Positions 1-4,979 of a DNA stretch of 10,851 bases are shown here, piece by piece. A model generated the notes under the pieces. That model was not told the DNA's origin. It searched no databases and saw only the letters and a program-made list of their open reading frames with translations. Position 1 is the stretch's first letter, and the number at the start of each line of letters is the position of its first letter. The position numbers and the translations under genes are program-made. The DNA is from Candidatus Aenigmatarchaeota archaeon (lineage in GTDB: Archaea; Aenigmatarchaeota; Aenigmatarchaeia; PWEA01; JAGHBM01): positions 1-10,851 of the forward strand of contig JAGLWW010000015.1 in assembly GCA_023133195.1 (NCBI GenBank), in the 5' to 3' direction.

Positions 1-587
1 AAGGCATCGTAAGTCCCGCAGACATTGTTCTGCAGGTCCTTTACACCACGGCCCGGTCCCAGACCCGACTCGGGGTCTTCGGACAGGGAGGAAACATCGT
101 GGCCTTTCTTTTCAAGCGCCCTGTAAACCACTTCATTAAGGAAAGCCTGGGTTTCTATCTTCTCTGGCTTCATCTTTATGGGTCTTCTCCTCTGAATGTG
201 GCCTATCTTATAACCTTCCAGTTCGTTTACCATGGAAAATGCTTCGCCCCACTTCTGCTGGGCGTCATGGTCTATAAAACCTATTAAATCAGGTTTGAAA
301 GTCGGGATACCGTAAGGTTTAAAAGTATTTTCTTCTCCGTAAATGTAATTCAGGGCTTCCCTGGCGAAATTCGTCTTACCGCTTTTTTCTCCATAAAGAA
401 TTTCCAAGTTGTCGTATTGCTTTGAAAGCTCTATTGCCGTACGAAAGGTCTCTCTGCTGCTGGTAACTATTACGACTCCCGGATAGAGTTCCGGAGAATT
501 TTCTGTTGGAGAGGTGAGGCAGTCTTCGACTACTTTCGGAAGTTTGCCTCCGCTCCAGGCTGGAATAACTGTTAAAAAATTCTTCAT
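1..587 (-). CDS. GT-A glycosyltransferase-like protein, partial (3' end outside window)
   Basis: Reading the minus strand from ATG at 587 gives 195 codons without a stop, so the gene runs off the left edge. The N-terminus MKNFLTVIPAW is followed by a strand-like VVIVTSSRET (residues 38-47), then GEKSGKTNFAREAL (66-79) and LIGFIDHDAQ (101-110). This order (opening beta strand, a GK..NxA segment before a helix, then a hydrophobic strand ending in D-x-D) resembles the nucleotide-sugar binding half of GT-A fold glycosyltransferases. DHD at 106-108 would be the metal-binding DXD. The later part, with many K/R and E residues, is not recognisable. A TATA-like element lies about 25 bases upstream of the ATG, suggesting a leaderless message. 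The fold assignment is inference from motif order only; another nucleotidyltransferase-like fold is possible. The acceptor and donor sugar cannot be stated. Confidence 0.5.
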   Translation of the reverse strand, partial: MKNFLTVIPAWSGGKLPKVVEDCLTSPTENSPELYPGVVIVTSSRETFRTAIELSKQYDNLEILYGEKSGKTNFAREALNYIYGEENTFKPYGIPTFKPDLIGFIDHDAQQKWGEAFSMVNELEGYKIGHIQRRRPIKMKPEKIETQAFLNEVVYRALEKKGHDVSSLSEDPESGLGPGRGVKDLQNNVCGTYDA

Positions 588-607
588 AAATTTATTTGGA
601 GCCCAAT

Positions 608-616
608 CTATTTATT
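608..616 (-). promoter_or_regulatory. TATA-like box for the minus-strand gene starting at 587
   Basis: On the minus strand the sequence reads AATAAATAG. Its centre is about 25 bases from the ATG at 587, so transcription would start almost on the start codon (leaderless mRNA, common in archaea). This is based only on sequence and spacing. Confidence 0.4.
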
Positions 617-645
617 GTTATTACATGGAACCAAACACAAAAGCA

Positions 646-653
646 TTTAAATT
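646..653 (+). promoter_or_regulatory. TATA-like box for the HypC-like pair
   Basis: TTTAAATT lies about 25 bases before the ATG at 674, which places the predicted transcription start at the codon itself. No convincing ribosome binding site precedes that ATG, consistent with a leaderless first gene. Confidence 0.4.
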
Positions 654-673
654 ACCACGAGAAAATAAAGAGC

Positions 674-835
674 ATGGATATCGAGGAAGGAACTATCTGC
701 GAAGTTTGCGGAGACAAGGCAAAGGTAAAGATAGGCAGGAGCAGAATAAGAGAAGTAAAGTTAAACCCCTATGAAAGTTATGAGGAAGGAGACATAGTAA
801 AGATATTGATGGGACTTGTTTTACACAAGGTTTAG
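674..835 (+). CDS. HypC-like small OB-fold protein (53 aa), lacking the N-terminal Cys
   Basis: The product is 53 residues. From residue 8 it follows the HypC/HupF consensus: ICEVCGDKAKVKIG (8-21), a central IREV (25-28), then EEGDIVKILMG and a hydrophobic end HKV. In HypC the equivalents are VVEIDG..AVVDFGG, RREV, and V.VGDYV.VHAGFAIEK. Family HypC proteins begin Met-Cys, and that Cys contacts HypD and the iron centre during [NiFe]-hydrogenase assembly. Here the start is Met-Asp and the only cysteines are C9 and C12, inside the first strand. ATG 674 is the first ATG in frame and fits the TATA spacing; an upstream in-frame TTG at 596 is not credible. The gene lies 10 bases before a second gene with a related C-terminus, and no hydrogenase gene is visible in the window. 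The fold call is moderately supported; a true hydrogenase role is doubtful. Confidence 0.55.
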   Translation: MDIEEGTICEVCGDKAKVKIGRSRIREVKLNPYESYEEGDIVKILMGLVLHKV

Positions 836-845
836 GGTTGTCAAA

Positions 846-1250
846 ATGGGAGTTAACAGAGTTCTTTTAAGTTATGCTGCCCCGTGTGCCAAGCTTTTAA
901 AAAATAAAACGATGGTTAAAGAGGATTACGAACTTTACATGAACGCTTTAAAGGAAGAAATAGATTTTCCTGTTGATAAGTTTAAAAAATACTTTAAAAT
1001 GGTTTGTAATAATTTTGACCCGGAAAAGGTTACGGATAATGAAGTAAGAAACTATTTCTTTGGCAAACACAACCAGGATCATCCACAATGCAGAGTGTTT
1101 GAGACCGAAGTGGTCGAGTGCTCGGAAAAGGTTTTTGTAAATGGAGAAAATGGGAAAAAGCTTCCAGCAATTGTATATACAAGAGAGTTTCCCAAAAAGG
1201 GCCAGAAAGTAGTTTATCATATAGACGGGATAGTAGATATTTTTAAGTAA
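846..1250 (+). CDS. Helical N-terminal domain plus C-terminal HypC-like domain (134 aa)
   Basis: The ATG at 846 follows a GGGTTG element that may serve as a weak ribosome binding site and is 10 bases after the previous stop, so the two genes are probably co-transcribed. Residues 1-75 look helical and end in EVRNYFFGKHN (66-76). Residues 82-133 resemble HypC. C82 is followed by VVE at 89-91, the same spacing as Cys2 to VVE in the HypC consensus. The domain closes with PKKGQKVVYHIDGIVDIF (116-133), matching the VGDYV.VHAGFAIEK ending. In this protein the candidate active cysteine is internal rather than N-terminal. From memory, proteins with a helical domain joined to a HypC-like domain occur in archaea and bacteria, but I cannot confirm the family name. 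The biochemical role is unknown; a metal-centre or cofactor chaperone is only a guess by analogy. Confidence 0.5.
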   Translation: MGVNRVLLSYAAPCAKLLKNKTMVKEDYELYMNALKEEIDFPVDKFKKYFKMVCNNFDPEKVTDNEVRNYFFGKHNQDHPQCRVFETEVVECSEKVFVNGENGKKLPAIVYTREFPKKGQKVVYHIDGIVDIFK

Positions 1251-1270
1251 AATCGATAAAAATCGATACA
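1251..1270 (+). repeat. Two head-to-tail copies of a 10-bp AATCGATAMA element
   Basis: AATCGATAAA is followed directly by AATCGATACA. Each copy contains the palindrome ATCGAT, and the copies sit exactly one helical turn apart. The pair ends just before the TATA box at 1274, in the position expected for an archaeal regulator or BRE-proximal site. Confidence 0.45.
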
Positions 1271-1273
1271 ATC

Positions 1274-1283
1274 TTTAAATATA
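1274..1283 (+). promoter_or_regulatory. TATA box for the 90-aa membrane protein gene
   Basis: CTTTAAATATA spans this site. A start of transcription about 25 bases downstream would fall near 1304, giving a leader of about ten bases that contains the GGTGA at 1305-1309. Confidence 0.5.
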
Positions 1284-1304
1284 ATCGTGTTCCTCTTTTT
1301 AATA

Positions 1305-1309
1305 GGTGA
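1305..1309 (+). promoter_or_regulatory. Ribosome binding site GGTGA deciding the start at 1315
   Basis: GGTGA followed by five bases and ATG is the canonical archaeal arrangement. It favours ATG 1315 over the in-frame GTG at 1306, which lies inside the site. Confidence 0.65.
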
Positions 1310-1314
1310 AAAAA

Positions 1315-1587
1315 ATGGCAGTAGAATTACACATTTTAGGAGTGATATGCCTATTAGTACCAGTATTTGCAGAATACGCAAAAATCAGGAAGGGTGCGGA
1401 AAAAGCATTCAACTGGATAGCAATCGCAGGAGTTTCATTCATCCTTGCAACGGCATTCGGGATAACACTCTGGGCAACTTACATCCCACAGTTAGCGATA
1501 TACGGTGCAATGTTGTTTGAGTTCGTAGGATGGATTTTCGTACTGGTAGGATCTCTTTTGGCAATAGTATCATTCATGAAGAAATAG
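1315..1587 (+). CDS. Small three-helix membrane protein (90 aa), function unknown
   Basis: The product has three hydrophobic segments, approximately residues 5-20, 33-55 and 59-87. They are separated by a basic loop (KIRKGAEK, 23-30) and a short IPQ turn, and the protein ends FMKK. By the positive-inside rule the first loop and the C-terminus face the cytoplasm, so the N-terminus would too if the second and third segments form a hairpin, though the two sides are hard to fix for such a short protein. There are no cysteines or catalytic motifs. The gene has its own TATA box, a strong GGTGA site and a T-rich end, so it appears to be a monocistronic, well-expressed unit. I do not recognise the family. 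Confidence 0.75.
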   Translation: MAVELHILGVICLLVPVFAEYAKIRKGAEKAFNWIAIAGVSFILATAFGITLWATYIPQLAIYGAMLFEFVGWIFVLVGSLLAIVSFMKK

Positions 1588-1619
1588 GCCAAAAAAACCC
1601 CCTCTATTTTTTTTATTAT
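1588..1619. terminator. T-rich bidirectional terminator between convergent genes
   Basis: The 32 bases between the two convergent stop codons hold a run of eight T's followed by more T/A sequence. A run of seven A's at the left side gives U-rich RNA on the minus strand. Archaeal RNA polymerase terminates at such tracts without a hairpin. Confidence 0.5.
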
Positions 1620-1808
1620 TTATTTTATAGCCATCTTTATAGTGGTCCTGTTTATTTTGCCGCATTTCTTGCAGAATATTTCCACGGTTTGTTCTTTTTC
1701 TTTTCCCCTTAATTTGCGAGGTTTAAGAGTAGGTATAAGTATCTCTGTCCTTGTTTCCGTGGAGCCGCATCTTTTACAGCATCCCAAATCCTCAAAAACT
1801 AGTATCAT
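1620..1808 (-). CDS. Small zinc-ribbon protein (62 aa)
   Basis: Read from the minus strand, the product has two knuckles, C11-x2-C14 and C46-x2-C49, separated by about 30 residues. That spacing is typical of a zinc ribbon with a basic connecting arm (KPRKLRGKEKEQ, 29-40). Archaea carry many such ribbons as RNA polymerase, ribosome or RNA-processing accessories, and nothing here tells which. ATG 1808 is preceded by a purine-rich stretch (GGAGAGTGGGGG). An in-frame GTG at 1817 would add three residues and sits closer to the predicted transcription start, so the start is not certain. C10 beside C11 leaves some doubt over which residue binds the metal. The gene converges on the 90-residue membrane protein gene across a T-rich spacer. 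Confidence 0.65.
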   Translation of the reverse strand: MILVFEDLGCCKRCGSTETRTEILIPTLKPRKLRGKEKEQTVEIFCKKCGKINRTTIKMAIK

Positions 1809-1843
1809 AACCCCCACTCTCCTAAGAGTTTTGGTTTCAGACG

Positions 1844-1851
1844 TATATAAA
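1844..1851 (-). promoter_or_regulatory. TATA box for the zinc-ribbon gene
   Basis: TTTATATA on the minus strand is centred about 26 bases before position 1821, which puts the transcription start just ahead of the candidate starts at 1817 and 1808. Confidence 0.5.
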
Positions 1852-1897
1852 GCTTTTAAGTCTTTTTAGTCCTTCTATTGCCCCCTTTGAGCTTTTT

Positions 1898-1942
1898 AAT
1901 CGTTTATTTTTATTTTAGATTAACAGAAGGTTGAAAACGATT
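1898..1942. repeat. Inverted repeat AATCGTTT ... AAACGATT in the divergent intergenic region
   Basis: AATCGTTT at 1898-1905 and its perfect reverse complement AAACGATT at 1935-1942 are separated by 29 bases. The pair lies between the TATA box of the minus-strand zinc-ribbon gene and the promoter of the gene at 2043. It could be a protein-binding pair or chance in AT-rich DNA. A second TATA-like stretch, TTTATAT, is at 1966-1972. The rest of 1852-1988 shows no gene. Confidence 0.3.
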
Positions 1943-1988
1943 TTAAGGGCTTCCCAGAGGTTAAGTTTATATCCGAGTTTTACCAATA

Positions 1989-1996
1989 TTATATAT
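1989..1996 (+). promoter_or_regulatory. TATA box for the transglutaminase-like gene
   Basis: TTATATAT is centred near 1992, so the transcription start would be near 2018. That leaves a leader of about 25 bases carrying the ribosome binding site. Confidence 0.5.
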
Positions 1997-2003
1997 TGTT
2001 ACT

Positions 2004-2021
2004 ATTTAGTGGTCACTAAAT
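2004..2021 (+). promoter_or_regulatory. Candidate operator: perfect 8-2-8 inverted repeat
   Basis: ATTTAGTGGTCACTAAAT has two perfect 8-base arms around a 2-base centre. It starts eight bases after the TATA box and spans the predicted transcription start, where a dimeric repressor would block the polymerase. The arms are too close together to form a useful RNA hairpin, which favours a DNA-binding site. Confidence 0.55.
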
Positions 2022-2034
2022 GGTGGTACGTGGT

Positions 2035-2039
2035 GGTGA
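2035..2039 (+). promoter_or_regulatory. Ribosome binding site GGTGA for the GTG start at 2043
   Basis: GGTGGTGA ends three bases before GTG 2043. The preceding ten bases carry the same TGGTGGT, so the leader has a duplicated GGTGGT element. No in-frame ATG occurs until codon 48, which supports the GTG start. Confidence 0.5.
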
Positions 2040-2042
2040 AAA

Positions 2043-3761
2043 GTGCTCGAACATGCGTCCTTAATAGGACCAAGGAATGAATTGAATTCTAAAGAATTAT
2101 CTATTCAATCTGAGTTGGCTCCTCATGGACATGTTTCTCTTTACGACATCAATGGTCAAATTCCTGACAATTACGTCCAGACAATGATTCAGAGGTTTGA
2201 GTCTTCAATGTTCGAGACTTTGGTGGAGCAACTACCTGGTGAAATAAAACAGGAGGTTCTTTCTGCTCACGAAAAACTTGAAAAATATGTCAGGAAAAGG
2301 AACAGGGTTTACAAAAAAGATTTGGAGAATCTGGAAAACAACGTTGCCTATTACTTGGAATTTTTAGATTTGGAAGAAAAACTCATAGAAAAGGAAAACA
2401 AGGTTTGTGAATCTTTCAATTTTATCCGCGATGAAGAGTTAAAGGAATGGGTTAAGGGAAACTATATCGGTTCGCCCAAATATAGGAAGAAGTTTAAAGA
2501 GGCCGTGGAATCTGATAAAGCCTTATATTCGAGACTCAAAAAGGTAAATGAAGATTTTGGGTTCAATTCCAATGAAATAGGCACTGCAATAGAAGTTCTT
2601 GAAGAAAACCTTTCAATGGCACCCGACGCGCCCCTTGGCAAGAAGGGAATAATTAGAGAGGTCTTAACCGATTCAACAATTTTCCAATCAGGAGAATATC
2701 CCATCTTGGATAGAAGAAAAAGGAAAGAAATAACAAGGGATATAATACCAACAGAGGAGGAAAAGAAAAGAGAATGGTCTTTAGGTAAAAAGGTTTTGGT
2801 GGGAGGAATTACAGCAACACTTGTAATGCCCGGTGTTGTTGGTCAAATAGTTAAGGATGATTTTGGCCATTATTACAAAGCTGGGTGGAAAGATATTACA
2901 CAATTCATTTCTGGCGGCAGCTCCCCAGGCAATCAAAACAACACCGAGCCGCCTGTTCTGGATAACTACAGTCAGTGGAAAATAGACCATTTTGGCAGTC
3001 TTCAGAATCCAGATAGCCATAATGCAAGAGATCCTGACCACGACTATGTAGATAATTTAATTGAATATCAGAAAGGAACAAATCCAACAACTCCTTACAC
3101 TTTTAAGGGTCTGGACGATTTTAACCTGATTTACACCTATCCACACCATTTTACAAACATATCAAACAGAAACCTTACACAAAAAGAGATAAATCAGTTC
3201 TTGGAAAAAATACCCAACATTGAACCAAGACACTGGACAAATAAAGACGGTTCTGCGTTAAACATTTACAAAGACGGAAAATACATAAGTGTTTCTTTAA
3301 GAGACCCCTTGGTAAAATACTATGCTGACAAGACTCATATAGAATGGAGAGATCGCCCAGAAGACGGTAAAAGAGGAGATTTGAAATTAGGAAATGAGTT
3401 CTTACATCAAAAGTCTGGTGCGTTTTATAATTATAGCAGCATGCAGCCACCAGCATTCTACTTAGCCAATGGAAGAAAAGGCAATTGCGTGGAAATAGCG
3501 GCTGCTCTTGCATCGGTTTTGGTTTCAAAAGGATATCCTTGTACAATATGTGATGCTGATACAAAACCAAGCAATGGTAAAATTAGTTATTCCCATAGCT
3601 TTTTAGAATCTTTCATAGATGGTAAAACATATATAGTAAATTATGGTACCGTTATTCCCAGAGAAGATGAAAATGGGATAAATCATTATGAAAAGTATGG
3701 TTGGCTATTAAAAAATTATGATCCCAACTGGCTGGAAAATAAGAATTATAATTATATCTGA
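2043..3761 (+). CDS. Membrane-anchored transglutaminase-like protein with coiled coil and TSP3-like motif
   Basis: The product is 572 residues with a GTG start. Residues about 65-125 are rich in K/E heptad-like sequence and probably form a coiled coil. A very basic stretch (224-250) precedes a hydrophobic segment at 250-270, which I read as a single transmembrane helix with the N-terminus inside. Outside follows W312..FGS..DPDHDYVDNLIEYQKGTNP (to 348), which matches the Ca-binding TSP3-like motif DPDxDGxxNxxEYxxGTdP except that Tyr replaces the Gly. The C-terminal domain has the transglutaminase/papain-like order: GNC with C482, SYSHSF with H518, then TYIVNYGT with N533 where the family usually has Asp. 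Such domains act as proteases, peptide cross-linkers or amidases on surface proteins. The gene begins a run of predicted membrane-anchored or exported proteins. The substrate is unknown, and the helix could alternatively be a weak membrane association. Confidence 0.7.
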   Translation: MLEHASLIGPRNELNSKELSIQSELAPHGHVSLYDINGQIPDNYVQTMIQRFESSMFETLVEQLPGEIKQEVLSAHEKLEKYVRKRNRVYKKDLENLENNVAYYLEFLDLEEKLIEKENKVCESFNFIRDEELKEWVKGNYIGSPKYRKKFKEAVESDKALYSRLKKVNEDFGFNSNEIGTAIEVLEENLSMAPDAPLGKKGIIREVLTDSTIFQSGEYPILDRRKRKEITRDIIPTEEEKKREWSLGKKVLVGGITATLVMPGVVGQIVKDDFGHYYKAGWKDITQFISGGSSPGNQNNTEPPVLDNYSQWKIDHFGSLQNPDSHNARDPDHDYVDNLIEYQKGTNPTTPYTFKGLDDFNLIYTYPHHFTNISNRNLTQKEINQFLEKIPNIEPRHWTNKDGSALNIYKDGKYISVSLRDPLVKYYADKTHIEWRDRPEDGKRGDLKLGNEFLHQKSGAFYNYSSMQPPAFYLANGRKGNCVEIAAALASVLVSKGYPCTICDADTKPSNGKISYSHSFLESFIDGKTYIVNYGTVIPREDENGINHYEKYGWLLKNYDPNWLENKNYNYI

Positions 3762-3769
3762 TTAATCAG
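3758..3769. repeat. Perfect 12-bp palindrome over the stop codon, followed by a T-tract
   Basis: CTGATTAATCAG includes the TGA stop of the upstream gene and is followed by six T's that merge into the next TATA box. It could act as a weak terminator (4-bp stem) or as an operator just upstream of the next promoter. Confidence 0.35.
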
Positions 3770-3772
3770 TTT

Positions 3773-3780
3773 TTTATATA
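3773..3780 (+). promoter_or_regulatory. TATA box for the 390-aa anchored protein
   Basis: TTTATATA is centred about 26 bases before the ATG at 3803, which predicts a leaderless transcript. No GGTGA-type site precedes that ATG, so the three genes from 3803 onward may have their own promoter. Confidence 0.5.
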
Positions 3781-3802
3781 CGAATTTTTAATATTTTAAC
3801 AT

Positions 3803-4975
3803 ATGGCTTATAAAAAACTCCTTGTTGTCCTAGTAGTTCTGGTAGTAATTTATGCCGGCTTTCAATTGTTTACGCAAATGTCAGAAACACCGGAAATCAA
3901 AGAAACAGAAGAACTTCCACACCCACCAAAAAGTGAAATGGCTGAACCAGTGGGATATTCAACATGGATGCCTTTGGTAGAATCCTCGGCTAAAAAAGAA
4001 ATTTTGACCCCTGAAGATATAGATGAATATGTTCTTGAAAGTTTACTAGATGAAGGTAAATATTGTAAGATAGTTAAAAAAGAGGGTAACGAGTTATTTT
4101 TACTATGTAATGAAAGACCTTTTTACGTCAAGTATGATGAGAAACTTGATGTTGGAAACAATGGTTGGTCTTTTTTAGAAAAAAATCAAGAATTGTGGAA
4201 CGATTTGAGTGATTGTGACTTTTATAAATCAGTTAAAGTAAAAGAGGATGAATACAATTTGGTATTTTATTACCCGAAAGATATTTTCTTCGAACCTAAA
4301 GAAATGATAGCAAAAGTTTACAGTTTTGATGCAAATTCTTTTGAAATGACAAAAACTGGAGAAAGTGATTTTTTTGATATACTTGCAGAGGATTTGAAGG
4401 AGCGTTACGATTTGGAGGATTGTGAATTAAAAAATGTTGATTTTATAGACAAAATGATAAATCCGTTCACACTTGAAATTGTTTTTGATTGTGGAGACGA
4501 TTACGAGATTTTATTTGATTTGAGCTCTTTGGTTGTTTTACAACCACCTATTTTGATTGACAGTACAAAAACAGATTTGGAAAGAATAGAAGCTTCATTT
4601 GAAAATATTTTTGAAGAATGTGAATTAAAAAGCACAAATCAAAATGAAAAGATAGAGTTGAATGTAATATGTGAAGGTTTTGATATTCTTTTAACATATT
4701 CTTCTTTCAATAATTATTATTTGATGAGATATGGTATTGAAATTGGAGATACTTCTTCAAATGAAATTAAGAGAGCAATAAAGGTTTTTGGGAAATATTC
4801 TATGTTCCCTGTTTTTGAATTTGATTATTTAAGCAAGACAGGAAACGAGTTGTACAGGTTAGATGATAAGGTTTTTAGTCTTGTTATTTGCAACGGAAAT
4901 AACCTGTGTTCTGTATCAAGCGTATTAGAAAAAAAAGTAATTTATAATAACATGATATCATCTGGAATGAGGTAA
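3803..4975 (+). CDS. N-anchored extracellular protein with Cys-paired internal repeats, unknown function
   Basis: Residues 5-22 form one hydrophobic helix after a basic start (MAYKK), followed by a proline/acidic linker (27-50). It is probably an uncleaved anchor with the rest outside the cell. The body is acidic and shows a recurring unit: an acidic helix, then Cys, 13-23 residues, an alternating hydrophobic strand, then a second Cys. Pairs are C88/C102, C207/C230 (EDCELKNVD) and C273/C290 (EECELKSTN). A fourth copy around C138 (SDCDFYKSV) has tyrosine in place of the second Cys. C363 and C369 near the end may form a further bridge. Each unit is likely a small alpha/beta domain closed by a disulfide. 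The codons are clearly AT-richer than in the neighbouring protease gene. The gene ends four bases before the next start. I recognise no family, and no catalytic signature is visible. Confidence 0.7.
   Translation: MAYKKLLVVLVVLVVIYAGFQLFTQMSETPEIKETEELPHPPKSEMAEPVGYSTWMPLVESSAKKEILTPEDIDEYVLESLLDEGKYCKIVKKEGNELFLLCNERPFYVKYDEKLDVGNNGWSFLEKNQELWNDLSDCDFYKSVKVKEDEYNLVFYYPKDIFFEPKEMIAKVYSFDANSFEMTKTGESDFFDILAEDLKERYDLEDCELKNVDFIDKMINPFTLEIVFDCGDDYEILFDLSSLVVLQPPILIDSTKTDLERIEASFENIFEECELKSTNQNEKIELNVICEGFDILLTYSSFNNYYLMRYGIEIGDTSSNEIKRAIKVFGKYSMFPVFEFDYLSKTGNELYRLDDKVFSLVICNGNNLCSVSSVLEKKVIYNNMISSGMR
4969..4973 (+). promoter_or_regulatory. Ribosome binding site GAGGT within the end of the preceding gene
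   Basis: GAGGT overlaps the last codon and stop of the upstream gene and lies six bases before ATG 4980. Translation of the two genes is probably coupled. Confidence 0.5.
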
Positions 4976-4979
4976 TTAA

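Noticed and set aside
372..393. GEKSGKT in the minus-strand gene looks like a P-loop (Walker A).
   Set aside because: Only three residues lie between the first Gly and GKT, while Walker A needs four, and no Walker B follows. The segment fits better as the GK..NxA part of a GT-A fold.
596..673. Possible N-terminal extension of the HypC-like protein from TTG at 596.
   Set aside because: The added residues do not resemble HypC, would lie upstream of the predicted transcription start, and TTG has no ribosome binding site.
816..845. Possible TTG start of the second HypC-like gene, overlapping the first gene.
   Set aside because: ATG 846 starts right after the previous stop with a GGGTTG element; the extra residues are the first gene's end read in another frame.
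948..1271. Hydrophobic minus-strand reading frame of about 107 codons.
   Set aside because: It is the reverse complement of the HypC-like gene; its Leu/Phe/Ile richness comes from Lys/Glu/Asn codons on the other strand.
3175..3570. Minus-strand reading frame of about 130 codons inside the transglutaminase-like gene.
   Set aside because: The plus frame carries a recognisable domain across this span; the antisense product has no motif, promoter or ribosome binding site.
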